Positions 7,952 through 17,186 are shown, counted from the first letter of the stretch. The stretch: DNA of 64,000 nucleotides from Streptomyces spiramyceticus (GCF_028807635.1 NZ_JARBAX010000001.1:571001-635000); one strand, 5' to 3'. A program made the numbers and translations. Notes: generated by a model from the letters alone, not told the origin.

Positions 7952-9190
7952 CTACTTCGACCCTACGGTGACGACCTCGCCGATGACGATGACGGCCGGC
8001 GGGCGTACGTCCTCGGCCCTGGCCCTCTCGGCGACCGTCGCGAGCGTCGCGTCGACGCGGCGCTGCGCGGCCGTCGTGCCCTCCTGGATGATCGCCACAG
8101 GCGTCTCCGGCGAGCGGCCGTACGCCGTCAGGGCCTCCGCGATCGCGCCGATCCGCTCGACCGCCATGAGGAGCACCAGCGTGCCGCGGAGTCCCGCGAC
8201 CGCCTTCCAGTCAACGAGCGAGCGCGGGTCCTCGGGGGCGACGTGGCCGCTGATCACCGTGAACTCGTGCGCAACTCCCCGGTGGGTCACAGGGATTCCG
8301 GCCGCGCCGGGGACGCTGATGGAGCTGGAGATGCCCGGGACGACGGTGCACGGGATGCCCGCCTCGGCAAGTGCCTGGGCCTCCTCCATGCCCCGGCCGA
8401 ACACGAACGGGTCGCCGCCCTTGAGGCGTACGACGGCCTTGCCCGCCTTGGCGTGCTCGATGAGCGCGTGGTTGATGGCCTCCTGGGCCATGAAGCGGCC
8501 GTACGGGATCTTCGCGGCGTCGATCACCTCGACGTGCGGCGGGAGTTCGTCGAGGAGGTCGCGCGGGCCGAGGCGGTCGGCGATGACGACGTCCGCCTCG
8601 GCGAGGAGGCGGCGGCCGCGGACCGTGATGAGGTCCGGGTCGCCGGGTCCGCCGCCGACCAGGGCGACGCCCGGGGTGCGGGTGCGGTGGTGGGGGGCGA
8701 CGAGGGTGCCGTCGCGCAGGCCCTCGACGATGGCGTCGCGGACGGCGGCGGTGCGGCGGGGGTCGGGGCCTCCGCTGGTGAGGACGGCTACGGTCACGCC
8801 TTCGGAGCGGCCGGTGGCCGGGGTCCAGGCGGTGGCCGCGTCGGCGTCGTCGCTGCGGACGCACCAGGTGCGGGTGCGGTCGGCTTCGGCGGATGCGGCG
8901 TTGTTGGCGGCCGTGTCGCTGGACGCGATCAGGGCGTACCAGGCGTCGGCCAGGTCCCCCTCGGCGTACGGACGGCGCTCCCAGCGGATCTCGCCCGCCT
9001 CTGCCATCGCCTCCACGGAGGGGGTGGCGGTCGGCGATACGAGAACGATGTCGGCGCCGGCCGCGATGAGCGCGGGGAGGCGGCGCTGGGCGACTTGGCC
9101 ACCGCCGACGACGACGACGCGCCTCCCGGCGAGGCGGAGGCCGACGGGGTAGGCGGGATGCGGGTCGCCTGCGGCGGCGTGCGCGGTCAT
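7952..9190 (-). CDS. cobA: Uroporphyrinogen-III C-methyltransferase with siroheme-synthase N-domain
   Basis: 412 residues. Residues 15-150 form a Rossmann-type domain (VGLRLAGRRVVVVGGGQVAQRR) as in the dehydrogenase/chelatase half of CysG. Residues ~165-405 are the SUMT domain, with 'VALVGGGPGDPDLITVRGRRLLAEADVV', 'VVRLKGGDPFVFGRG' and 'VVPGISSSISVPGAAGIPVTHRG'. It methylates uroporphyrinogen III at C2 and C7 to precorrin-2, at the branch to siroheme and cobalamin. The N-domain is shorter than in E. coli CysG, so chelatase activity is uncertain. Start at the ATG of MTAHAAAGD behind GAGGAG. It heads the corrin block with the BluB-CobT fusion and cobL. Confidence 0.9.
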   Translation of the reverse strand: MTAHAAAGDPHPAYPVGLRLAGRRVVVVGGGQVAQRRLPALIAAGADIVLVSPTATPSVEAMAEAGEIRWERRPYAEGDLADAWYALIASSDTAANNAASAEADRTRTWCVRSDDADAATAWTPATGRSEGVTVAVLTSGGPDPRRTAAVRDAIVEGLRDGTLVAPHHRTRTPGVALVGGGPGDPDLITVRGRRLLAEADVVIADRLGPRDLLDELPPHVEVIDAAKIPYGRFMAQEAINHALIEHAKAGKAVVRLKGGDPFVFGRGMEEAQALAEAGIPCTVVPGISSSISVPGAAGIPVTHRGVAHEFTVISGHVAPEDPRSLVDWKAVAGLRGTLVLLMAVERIGAIAEALTAYGRSPETPVAIIQEGTTAAQRRVDATLATVAERARAEDVRPPAVIVIGEVVTVGSK

Positions 9191-9258
9191 GGCGTGCGGC
9201 TCCTCTGGCGGGGAGTGGTTACGGCTCTGTACCGCTGCGACGGCGAAGCGGCTGGTGG

Positions 9259-9280
9259 GGCGAGGTTTCGACACCTCGCC
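9259..9280. promoter_or_regulatory. Inverted repeat upstream of cobA
   Basis: GGCGAGGT-ttcgac-ACCTCGCC, 8-base perfect arms, about 70 bases before the cobA start. On the minus strand it follows a TAAGGT that could be a -10 box, so it would lie at the 5' end of the leader or act as an operator. No B12-box sequence is near it. Confidence 0.4.
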
Positions 9281-9488
9281 AATACCTTACGGGCCGGGGG
9301 CGGGAGGTCGGTGGGCGGCTGGGGGCGGGGGGCGGGCGGGTGTGTCGGGTGCAGGTTGTGCTGCGAGTGTGGCTGCCGTGCCGGTGCGGGTTGTGCTGCG
9401 GGTGCTGTACAGGTGCGGCGGTCAACGGGTGCGGTGCGGTTGTCGTGCGGGCGGAGGGGGCTGCTGCGCGGAGCTGTCCCCTCCCCTT

Positions 9489-9519
9489 CCCCAAGCTCTC
9501 AACTTCGTTCGAGCAGGGG
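9489..9519. repeat. Dispersed Streptomyces-type hairpin repeat
   Basis: CCCCAAGCTC...GAGCAGGGG with an interior of about 12 bases, followed by GACCCC. From memory, closely similar 'CCCAAGCTCTCG...TCGAGCAGGGG' elements occur many times between genes in Streptomyces chromosomes. It lies in a non-coding gap. Confidence 0.5.
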
Positions 9520-10009
9520 AGACCCCATTCTTCCCGAAACTGGGGCGGGCCCCCAGACCCCCGGAGGGATGGGCGGTGGTGGGTGCGGGGCACCCCGGCT
9601 CATGGATGCGGCAGCTTCGCAGCGCGGGTGTCCCGTGTGCGGAGCACAGCACCCTCGTACAGGGAGGCATAGCACCCTGCGTGCGGAGGCACAGCCCCGT
9701 CGCCTGAGGTGCAGCCCGCCTGCATTGATTTGCGGAACAATCCCCTGCGGGATGCAGCACTGTGTGACGGGTTTGCGCAGCAACAGCCTGCGGGGATGCG
9801 GCGCCGCGTGCCGGGCTGCATCAACCGGGTGCCCGAAGGGCCCCAGCGCCTGTGTCCGGCCAAACAGCAACGCGCGAGCGCACGCAGGACCCTTGTGTGC
9901 CCCGCAGGAACCCACCTCTGTCGAGGGCGCAGGCCCCGGCCCAGCGGCTCGGGCGGCACGGCGCGTACGGGCCCGCCCCTCCCCGAAGCCGGGCCGCGCC
10001 CCCAGTTTC

Positions 10010-10029
10010 GGGGTGGGGTGGGGTGGGGG
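10010..10029 (+). other. G-quadruplex-type G-tract run
   Basis: GGGG-T-GGGG-T-GGGG-T-GGGGG on the + strand, 28 bases past the stop of the BluB-CobT gene (which is on the - strand, so its transcript is C-rich here). Four G tracts with single-base loops match the strongest class of quadruplex motif. Confidence 0.6.
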
Positions 10030-10057
10030 AAGCCGGGTGTGGCGCCCGCCGCCCCCG

Positions 10058-13000
10058 TTACTTCTCCGTGACGCCCGCCGAGTCGAACGTTGCCACCTCG
10101 TGCATCGCCCTCGCCGCGCTCTGCACCACCGGGAGCGCGAGCAGTGCGCCCGTGCCCTCGCCGAGGCGGAGGTCGAGGTCGACCAGTGGGCGCAGGCCCA
10201 GCTTGTTGAGGGCGGCCACGTGGCCCGGTTCCGCGCTGCGGTGGCCTGCGATGCACGCAGCCAGCGCCTCAGGGGCGATGGCGCGGGCCACCAGGGCCGC
10301 TGCCCCCGCGCTGACGCCGTCCAGGATCACCGGCGTACGCAGAGACGCTCCGCCGAGGATGAAGCCGACCAGGGCCGCGTGTTCCAGGCCACCGACCGCC
10401 GCCAGGACGCCGACGGGGTCCGCCGGGTCCGGCTGGTGGAGGTCCAGGGCGCGGCGTACGACATCGACCTTGCGGGCGTGCATCTCGTCGTTGATGCCCG
10501 TGCCGCGCCCGGTGATCTCGGCCGGGTCCTGGCCTGTGTAGACCGCGATGAGCGCGGCGGACACCGTGGTGTTGGCGATGCCCATCTCACCTGTGAGCAG
10601 CGCCTTGTTGCCCGCGGCGACCAGGTCGCGCGCCGTTTCGATGCCCACCTCGATCGCGGCGAGCACCTCCTCGTGGGCCAGGGCCGGGCCCGTGGTGAAG
10701 TCGGCCGTACCCGCACGCACCTTGCGGGGCAGCAGGCCCGGCGTGGCGGGGAGTTCGCCCGCTACGCCCACGTCCACGACGCAGACCTCCGCACCGACCT
10801 GGTTCGCGAAGGCGTTGCAGACCGCGCCGCCGCCGAGGAAGTTGGCGACCATCTGGGAGGTCACCTCCTGCGGCCAGGCCGTGACGCCCTGGGCGTGCAC
10901 CCCGTGGTCGCCGGCGAAGATGGCGACGGCCGCGGGCTCCGGGATCGGCGGCGGGCACATCCGGGAGAGGCCGCTGAGCTGGGCCGAGATGATTTCGAGC
11001 ATCCCGAGCGCGCCGGCGGGCTTCGTCATGCGCTTCTGGCGTTCCCAGGCCTCGCCGAGCGCCTTGGCGTCCAGCGGGCGGATGTTGGAAACGGTCTCCT
11101 GGAGCAGGTCGTGCGGCTCTTCGCCGGGCAGCGCGCGGCGGCCGTACGTCTCCTCGTGGACGACCCACGACAGCGGGCGGCGCTTGGACCAGCCCGCCTG
11201 CATCAGCTCGGGCTCCTCGGGGAATTCGTCGACGTAACCCACGCAGAGGTACGCGACGACTTCGAGGTGCTCGGGCAGGCCGAGGGCACGGACCATCTCG
11301 CGCTCGTCGAAGAAGCTGACCCAGCCGACGCCGAGGCCCTCGGCGCGGGCCGCGAGCCAGAGGTTCTCGACCGCGAGCGCGGAGGAGTACGGCGCCATCT
11401 GCGGCTGGGTGTGCCGGCCGAGGGTGTGACGGCCGCCGCGGGTGGGGTCGGCGGTGACGACGATGTTCACCGGGGTGTCGAGGATGGCCTCGATCTTCAG
11501 TTCCTTGAACTGCTTGGCCCGGCCCTTGGGCAGCGACTTCGCGTACGCGTCGCGCTGGCGGGCGGCCAGTTCGTGCATCGACCTGCGCGTCTCGGCGGAG
11601 CGGATGACGACGAAGTCCCAGGGCTGGGAGTGGCCGACGCTCGGCGCGGTGTGCGCCGCTTCGAGAACGCGGAGGAGGACCTCGTGCGGGATGGGGTCGC
11701 TGCGGAAGCCGTTGCGGATGTCACGGCGTTCGCGCATCACGCGCAGGACTGCCTCGCGCTCGGCGTCGTCGTAGCCGGGGGCGGGGGCGGTGGCGTGGGC
11801 GCCGGTGTCCGCGCTGGTGTCGGCCTCGGGGGCCGCTGCCTCTGCGGCCTCGGGCTCTGTGGCCTCGGGCTGCGACTGCGCCGGGAGCTCTGCGGCGCCG
11901 CCGCCGTCGCGCTGGGCGGGCACGGTGACTACGGCCTCAGCCTCGGCTTCGGCGGGCTCGGTCGGCTCGGCCACGGCCTCCACCTCTGCCAACGGTTCGG
12001 CCACCGGCTGCTCGACCGGGGGCTCCGCGGGCGCCTCGGCGGCGACGGGCTCGGCCTCGGGCGCCGGGGTCTCGACGGGTGCCGGTACGGCTTCCGCTTC
12101 CGCTTCGGGGGCGGACTGTTCCGCCACGACCTCCACCTCTACGGATTCGGCCGCCGGGGCCGGGTGCGGGGTGCTCGGGAGCGAGCCGTCGACCGGCACG
12201 AACTCGCCGACGGGCTGCGGCTCCTGCGCCGGCTGCGGCTGCTCCGGCTCGGGGGCTACGGCCTCGGCGGGCTCGGTCGGCTCCGGCGCCACGGGTTCTA
12301 TAGCGATCGGCTTCGGCTCGGCCGGGACGCTCACAACTTCCTCCGCAACGGGTTCGGCCACCGGCTCGGCCACCGGCTCCGACACCGGCTCCACCTCGGG
12401 CGCGGCCTGCGTCTGCGGCTCCGGAGCCACTGCCTCCGGAACGACCGTTTCTGCTGCGGCTTCCTGCGCAGCAGCCTCAGGACCCTGCAGCTGCACGTGC
12501 GGCGTCCAGGGCGTGGCCACCTGCGACGGGATCGCGCCGAGCTGCGGCCCGGGCAGCGCGGCCGCCTCGTCCCCCGGAATGTCGAGGTACTCGGGGCCTG
12601 TCGTCACGGGCACGACGTTCCGTACGGGCACGGGATTCGGCGGCGTAGCACTCGCGCCGACACTCGCCCCCGCACCGGCAGGACCCCGGTCGGCCAGCGA
12701 GCGTACGACTCCGCCGGTCGCTTCGGGCATCGGCGGGCCGAGGTGCAGCGGGCGACGCGCAGGCTGCGGCGTCTGAGCAGCGGCGGCAGCGGCGGGAGGC
12801 ATGCGTACGCCGCTGAGGTCGACGGACCCTGAATCGCGGCCACCGGCCTCGTGCGCGCCGGGCTCCGCGCCCTGCGGCGGCTGACCGCCCCGAGAATCGT
12901 GGGGACCCTGCGGCACTTGGGACATCTGGGCACCGTGCTGCGGCTGGGACGCGTCGGCCTGCTGCGCCACGGGCTGCATCTGCGGCATCTCGGACCCCTG

Positions 13001-13690
13001 CGGCTCCTGCTGCGCCTCGGACATCTCAGCCACCGGCTGCATCTGCGGCGCCTCGGACAGCTGCGGGCCGGCCTGCTCCGCCTGCGGCATCTCGGACGAC
13101 TGCGGGAACTGCTGCGCGTCCGGCAACTGCTGTGCCTGCGGCACCTCGGACAGCTGCGGCATCGGCTGCATCTGCGGTACTTCCGACGCCTGGGGCACGG
13201 GCTGGGCCTGGGGCACGGGCTGAGCCTGGGGCATCTCCGAGACCTGCGCCACCGGCTGCGCCTGCGGAGCGTGCTGCTCCTGCACCGCCGCCTGCATCTG
13301 GGGGGCCTGCTGCACCGGCTTCATCTGCTGCACCGCCTCGGGCTGCGGAGCCCCGATTACCTGCCCAGGCTGCTGCACCTGCTGCGCCACCTCGGGCTGC
13401 GGAGCCTCCATTACCTGCCCAGGCTGCTGCATCTGCCGCACCGCCTCGGCCTGTGCAGCCTCCCGCACCGGCTCCGCCTGCTGCTGCATCTGCGGCGCCG
13501 CCGACGGAACGACCTGCGGGTCGCTCCACGCGCCCTGCGCGCCCGGCATCAACAGCAGGTCGTCGTCCTCGGCTGCGTTCTCGGAGGGTTCGAGGAAGGT
13601 GTACGCGCCCGGAGCGGGGATGCCCGGCTGCGCCACCATGCCTGCGTCCTCCGGCAGTCCCTCGCCCGGGACCTGGCCGGTGTCAGTCAT
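10058..13690 (-). CDS. cobT: Fusion: long Q/P/A/E-rich N-terminus + BluB + CobT
   Basis: 1210 residues. Residues ~644-850 are a BluB nitroreductase-fold domain, with 'RRDIRNGF' (the Arg-Arg-Asp of BluB) and 'APSVGHSQPWDF'; BluB breaks FMNH2 down to 5,6-dimethylbenzimidazole (DMB). Residues ~851-1210 are CobT, nicotinate-nucleotide:DMB phosphoribosyltransferase, with 'FAGDHGV', 'LLTGEMGIANTT' (E1035) and 'LRLGEGTGALLA' (E1178, the usual catalytic Glu). So DMB synthesis and activation lie in one chain. The first ~640 residues are low complexity: Met/Gln/Pro-rich repeats (APQMQPVAQ-like), then Ala/Glu/Pro/Val-rich sequence. Start at the ATG of MTDTGQVPGEG behind GAGGGG; the frame continues open to 13987 without support. 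Confidence 0.9.
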   Translation of the reverse strand: MTDTGQVPGEGLPEDAGMVAQPGIPAPGAYTFLEPSENAAEDDDLLLMPGAQGAWSDPQVVPSAAPQMQQQAEPVREAAQAEAVRQMQQPGQVMEAPQPEVAQQVQQPGQVIGAPQPEAVQQMKPVQQAPQMQAAVQEQHAPQAQPVAQVSEMPQAQPVPQAQPVPQASEVPQMQPMPQLSEVPQAQQLPDAQQFPQSSEMPQAEQAGPQLSEAPQMQPVAEMSEAQQEPQGSEMPQMQPVAQQADASQPQHGAQMSQVPQGPHDSRGGQPPQGAEPGAHEAGGRDSGSVDLSGVRMPPAAAAAAQTPQPARRPLHLGPPMPEATGGVVRSLADRGPAGAGASVGASATPPNPVPVRNVVPVTTGPEYLDIPGDEAAALPGPQLGAIPSQVATPWTPHVQLQGPEAAAQEAAAETVVPEAVAPEPQTQAAPEVEPVSEPVAEPVAEPVAEEVVSVPAEPKPIAIEPVAPEPTEPAEAVAPEPEQPQPAQEPQPVGEFVPVDGSLPSTPHPAPAAESVEVEVVAEQSAPEAEAEAVPAPVETPAPEAEPVAAEAPAEPPVEQPVAEPLAEVEAVAEPTEPAEAEAEAVVTVPAQRDGGGAAELPAQSQPEATEPEAAEAAAPEADTSADTGAHATAPAPGYDDAEREAVLRVMRERRDIRNGFRSDPIPHEVLLRVLEAAHTAPSVGHSQPWDFVVIRSAETRRSMHELAARQRDAYAKSLPKGRAKQFKELKIEAILDTPVNIVVTADPTRGGRHTLGRHTQPQMAPYSSALAVENLWLAARAEGLGVGWVSFFDEREMVRALGLPEHLEVVAYLCVGYVDEFPEEPELMQAGWSKRRPLSWVVHEETYGRRALPGEEPHDLLQETVSNIRPLDAKALGEAWERQKRMTKPAGALGMLEIISAQLSGLSRMCPPPIPEPAAVAIFAGDHGVHAQGVTAWPQEVTSQMVANFLGGGAVCNAFANQVGAEVCVVDVGVAGELPATPGLLPRKVRAGTADFTTGPALAHEEVLAAIEVGIETARDLVAAGNKALLTGEMGIANTTVSAALIAVYTGQDPAEITGRGTGINDEMHARKVDVVRRALDLHQPDPADPVGVLAAVGGLEHAALVGFILGGASLRTPVILDGVSAGAAALVARAIAPEALAACIAGHRSAEPGHVAALNKLGLRPLVDLDLRLGEGTGALLALPVVQSAARAMHEVATFDSAGVTEK

Positions 13691-14025
13691 GCGTACCCCT
13701 CGCCCATCGCTTGTGCTCCTTCGGCCTTCGCCGGGACGCCCGCTCGCGGCACAAATCGGTGCCCACTCATCAACAACGAGCGTCCCTGCCACGCGGCACG
13801 AAAGGCCCGCGGACACCATGCATTCTCGCGGCCGTTCGCCGCCAGGGCGAGTACTCCCGCCACGGCTCGCTGTGGGCTGCGCCACGTTGCGGAGCCCCCC
13901 GGCTGCGCCGTACCACATAGAGCTCCAAAACGGGCCCCTTTTCCGGACATTGGCGAACGAAGCGCCGAACACCCGGCTGCGGTACAACGATCGGCCAGCC
14001 TACCCCGCGACGCGCAGCGGCATCG
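13691..14025. other. 335-base gap upstream of the BluB-CobT gene
   Basis: Leader and promoter region of the fusion gene, which lies downstream of cobL on the same strand. No gene, riboswitch core or strong hairpin stands out. The fusion gene therefore probably has its own promoter rather than being read from cobL. Confidence 0.45.
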
Positions 14026-15285
14026 TCACGGGGCGCGATCCAGTGGTTTCGCCGAGAGCAGGAAGACCACCGAACGGTCGCGCTCCGACCAGGCGCCGGT
14101 GTCGAGTTCGGTGTCGAGTTCGACGGACTGCAGCAGCGCGCATTCGACGGCGTAGCCGCTCTCCGCGAGCGCGCGGCCGATCGCCTCCGCCTCGTCGCGG
14201 GTGAACGCGTGCGTCACGATGCGCTCGGGCCTGCGGTCGGCGCACGCCGAGACGACGGGGACTCCCCCGCCCCCGATCCGTACGACATCGGGCTCGGGCA
14301 GGTCCTCAAGGACATGCGGCGCGTTCCCGTGGACGACTTGCAGCTGTACGCCGAATCGCCTGGCAGCCGCTGCCGTACGGTCGCACGCGCCCGCATCGCT
14401 GTCGACGGCGATCACGGCGGCGCCGAACCTGGCGGCCTCCACGGCGAGCGCGCCGCTGCCGGAGCCGATGTCCCAGACCAGGTCGCCGGTACGCGGCCCG
14501 AGGCGGGCCAGCTGGGCGGCGCGCAGTCCGGCGGACTCGCCCTCCCCCAGCACCGCCGCTCCCTCGCCGTACTCCTGCGCGGGTAGCGCCCAGCCCCGTA
14601 CGGGCGGCGGGTATGCGGGGTCGCGGGCGGCGATCCAGCCGCCGCCGGGGGCGGCGGGGGCTGCGTGGCCCGGGGGGCCTGCGCTGCCGCCGATGACGAT
14701 GACGACGTTGGGGTCGCGCCAGACGTGGTCGGCGGCCTTGTCCGAGGTGAGGACGGTGACCTGCTCGCGCTCGGTGCCCAGTTCCTCGCAGATGACGAAG
14801 GTGCGGTGGACGCCCTGGAGGAGGAGCGCGAGTTCGGCGGGGCCGGCGCCCGGGGAGGTGAGGACGGCGACCTTGGTGTGCGCCCGGCACACATTGACCG
14901 CGCGGCGCAGCGTACGGCGGTGGGCGACGACGATCTGGGCGTCGTCCCAGGGCATCCCGGCGCGGGCGAAGGCGGTGGCCACCGATGAGACAGCGGGCAC
15001 GACTTCGACCTCCAGGCCGTGCTGTGGCGCGCGGAGGGTGCGTACGACGCCGAAGAAGCCGGGGTCTCCGTCGGCCATGACGACGGCGGTGCCCCGGTGG
15101 CCCGCGATGCGGCGGGCGGCCAGGTCGACGCTGCCGAGACGGACACGTTCGGCCCCGGGCGGTACTTCGGGGAGCGCCAGGTGGTGGGCGGCTCCGGCGA
15201 CGAGCGTCGCGGCCGCGAGAGCGGACCTGGCCGCAGCGGTGAGGGGCGAGCCGTCCCAGCCGATCACCGTGACCCGGTCGGCCAT
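14026..15285 (-). CDS. cobL: Precorrin-6Y C5,15-methyltransferase (decarboxylating), CbiE-CbiT fusion
   Basis: 419 residues. The N-terminal half (MADRVTVIGWDGSPLTAAA...VVMADGDPGFFGVVRTL) is the CbiE-type tetrapyrrole methyltransferase. The C-terminal part (~225-410) is CbiT: 'DLVWDIGSGSGALAVEAARFGAAVIAVDSD' is the SAM-binding motif and 'VVRIGGGGVPVVSACADRRPERIVTHAF' follows. It methylates C5 and C15 of the corrin ring and removes the C12 acetate carboxyl. It belongs with cobA and the CobT fusion; the remaining corrin genes are outside the window. Confidence 0.9.
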   Translation of the reverse strand: MADRVTVIGWDGSPLTAAARSALAAATLVAGAAHHLALPEVPPGAERVRLGSVDLAARRIAGHRGTAVVMADGDPGFFGVVRTLRAPQHGLEVEVVPAVSSVATAFARAGMPWDDAQIVVAHRRTLRRAVNVCRAHTKVAVLTSPGAGPAELALLLQGVHRTFVICEELGTEREQVTVLTSDKAADHVWRDPNVVIVIGGSAGPPGHAAPAAPGGGWIAARDPAYPPPVRGWALPAQEYGEGAAVLGEGESAGLRAAQLARLGPRTGDLVWDIGSGSGALAVEAARFGAAVIAVDSDAGACDRTAAAARRFGVQLQVVHGNAPHVLEDLPEPDVVRIGGGGVPVVSACADRRPERIVTHAFTRDEAEAIGRALAESGYAVECALLQSVELDTELDTGAWSERDRSVVFLLSAKPLDRAP

Positions 15286-15435
15286 CGTTGTCAGTCTCCT
15301 GGAGTTGTCGCAGGTCGCGGCAGCCTTGGGGCGGCGGCGCGGGCAGGGTGAGAGTACCTGGTACGGACCGCGGCCGTGCGGGCGCGGGGGGGGCGGATCC
15401 AGGGGGCGGATCCGGGGGAGTCAGTTCCGGGGGGG

Positions 15436-16083
15436 TCAGTTCCAGTCGCCGTACGAGCCGTAGCCGCCGGCGTCGGCCATCCGGTCGGCGACGCCTTCGA
15501 GGTCCTCGGGGAGGAGGCTCCAGACGATCAGGTCGGTGCGGATGTCGGTCCAGCCTCCGTCCGTGCCGTTCTCGGTCCGGGTGCGCGCTATCCAGGCGTT
15601 GCGCAGGACACCCTCGCTGATGCAGCCGATCTTCTGGGCGACCTGCTGGGCGGCGGTGTTGTCGGCGGCCGTGCGCAGTTCCAGGCGCTCGAACCGCAGG
15701 TCGCGGAAGATCCATTGGGCGACGGCGAGCACGGCCTCTGTGGCGTAGCCCTCGCCGCGCGCCCAGGGGGCTGTCACATAGGCGACTTCAGTGGCCTTGG
15801 TGCGCCAGTTGGTGTGCTGGAGATGGACGGTGCCGACGAGGCGCTGGGTGAGGAACTCGGTGACGGCCAGGGCGATTCCGCGGCCCTGGGTGCGCTCGGA
15901 AGGAGCGATCCTGCGTACCCAGCGTTCGGCGTCGAGGGTGGTGTAGGGGTGGGGCGCCGACGTCCACGCGGTGACCATCTCGTCGTTCATCATCTCGGTG
16001 AGCGCCGGGATGTCGGACTCCTCGAAGGGGCGCAGCACCAGCCGGTCCGTGCTGATGGAGATGTCCGGGAGGGTGGTAGTCAT
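15436..16083 (-). CDS. RimJ/RimL-type GNAT acetyltransferase
   Basis: 215 residues. 'TDRLVLRPFEESDIPALTEMMND' is the typical opening of RimJ/RimL-like acetyltransferases and 'TAPWARGEGYATEAVLAVAQWIF' holds the acetyl-CoA pyrophosphate loop (GEGYA). 'NTAAQQVAQKIGCISEGVLRNAW' is the conserved C-terminal part. The start is taken at the ATG of MTTTLPDISI, eight bases behind a GGAG; an ATG four codons upstream is an alternative. Proteins of this type acetylate ribosomal proteins, antibiotics or small amines; the substrate is unknown. No operon partner. Confidence 0.85.
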   Translation of the reverse strand: MTTTLPDISISTDRLVLRPFEESDIPALTEMMNDEMVTAWTSAPHPYTTLDAERWVRRIAPSERTQGRGIALAVTEFLTQRLVGTVHLQHTNWRTKATEVAYVTAPWARGEGYATEAVLAVAQWIFRDLRFERLELRTAADNTAAQQVAQKIGCISEGVLRNAWIARTRTENGTDGGWTDIRTDLIVWSLLPEDLEGVADRMADAGGYGSYGDWN

Positions 16084-16190
16084 GCTCAGCTCCATGCCGT
16101 GGACCGTCGTAAGGACGTAGAGGCTAAAGGCACAGCATGCAGCATCGAGCACGTGGCGTGCATGGCCGGGTGGCGGCGCCCGGGAGAGGG

Positions 16191-16231
16191 CGAAGGCCCC
16201 GCGCACCTGGTGGGGGTGGGCGGGGCCTTCG
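16191..16231 (-). terminator. Terminator after metNIQ
   Basis: CGAAGGCCCCGC...GCGGGGCCTTCG, 12-base perfect arms with a 17-base interior, starting about 20 bases past the metQ stop on the minus strand. Confidence 0.75.
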
Positions 16232-16252
16232 TTCACAAGGGCCGTACGGGCG

Positions 16253-17113
16253 TCAGGACTTGACGTCGCCGAAGGCCGGGATGACCGAGCCGGCGTACTT
16301 GTCCTCGATGAACTTCTTGACCTCGGCGGAGTTGAGGAGCTTGGCAAGCTTCTCGACGCGCGCGTCCTTCTCGTTGCCCTTCTTGACCGCGAGGAAGTTG
16401 GCGTACGGGTTGCCTTCCGCCTTCTCGATCGCGAGGGAGTCCTTGGCGGGCTCCAGGTCGGCTTCGATGGCGTAGTTCCCGTTGATGACCGCGGCGTCGA
16501 CGTCGTTCAGGGCGCGGGGCAGCGTGGCCGCCTCCAGCTCCTTGAACTCAAGGCCCTTCTTGTCCTTGATGTCGGTCAGCTTGGCGTCCTGGCCCGCGCC
16601 GTCCTTCAGCGTGATGAGCCCGTTGTCGGCAAGCAGCTTGAGCGCGCGGCCCTCGTTGGTGGTGTCGTTGGGCACCGCGACCGTCTGGCCGGGCTCGATG
16701 TCCTTGAGGTCCTTGGCCTTGTTGGAGTAGAGGGCCAGGGGCTCCAGGTGGACATCGGCGACGGGCACGATGGTGGTGCCCTTCTTCTTGTTGAAGTCGT
16801 CCAGGTACGGCTTGTGCTGGAAGAAGTTGACGTCGACCTCGCCGCTCTGGGTGGCGGTGTTCGGCAGGACGTAGTCCGTGAACTCCTTGACTTCGAGCTT
16901 CAGGCCGTTCTTCGCCGCCAGGTTGTCCTTGACGTAGTTGAGGATGTCGGCGTGCGGCGTCGGGGACGCCGCGACGACGAGCGCCTTGGACTCGTCCGCC
17001 TTGCCGCCCGACTCGGTCTTGGCGCCCGGGTCGGAGGCGGTGCCGCAGGCGGTGAGGCCGAGGGCGAGGGCGGCGGCGGCAGCAGCCGCGGTGATCTTGA
17101 TGTTCTTACGCAC
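16253..17113 (-). CDS. metQ: Methionine ABC transporter, substrate-binding lipoprotein
   Basis: 286 residues of the NlpA/MetQ family. A lipoprotein signal (MRKNIKITAAAAAAALALGLTAC) places the lipidated Cys at residue 23. The mature part has 'VVAASPTPHADILNYV', 'VKEFTDYVLPNTATQSGEVDVNFFQHKPYLDDF' and 'INGNYAIEADLEPAKDSL', all characteristic of D/L-methionine-binding proteins. It delivers methionine at the outer face of the membrane to MetI/MetN. It is the last gene of metNIQ; 73 bases separate it from metI, and a terminator follows. Confidence 0.92.
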   Translation of the reverse strand: MRKNIKITAAAAAAALALGLTACGTASDPGAKTESGGKADESKALVVAASPTPHADILNYVKDNLAAKNGLKLEVKEFTDYVLPNTATQSGEVDVNFFQHKPYLDDFNKKKGTTIVPVADVHLEPLALYSNKAKDLKDIEPGQTVAVPNDTTNEGRALKLLADNGLITLKDGAGQDAKLTDIKDKKGLEFKELEAATLPRALNDVDAAVINGNYAIEADLEPAKDSLAIEKAEGNPYANFLAVKKGNEKDARVEKLAKLLNSAEVKKFIEDKYAGSVIPAFGDVKS

Positions 17114-17186
17114 GAAAAGTGCCTCTTTCTGGTGTTGCGGTGGTGTCGCCCGGACAAGGAGTGCGGGCTTCTTGGGGCAGAAAGTT

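Larger units (their letters stand above)
9191..10057. other. 867-base gap between cobA and the BluB-CobT gene
   Basis: No gene is supported here. Frames that cross it lack start sites and conserved sequence. It holds the inverted repeat near cobA, two G/C-rich dispersed hairpins (9489-9519, and CCCCGAA...TTCGGGG near 9980-10013), many short GTGCGG/GGCACAGC motifs at 9630-9830, and the G-tract run at 10010-10029. I looked for a cobalamin riboswitch and did not find its conserved core. Confidence 0.5.

Noticed and set aside
9191..9300. Cobalamin riboswitch before cobA
   Set aside because: The conserved B12-box core and its partner helices are not present on the - strand here or at 13691-14025.
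7886..12832. 1648-codon open frame on the + strand
   Set aside because: It runs opposite to cobA and the BluB-CobT gene and is a shadow of their high third-position G+C. No domain, no start site.
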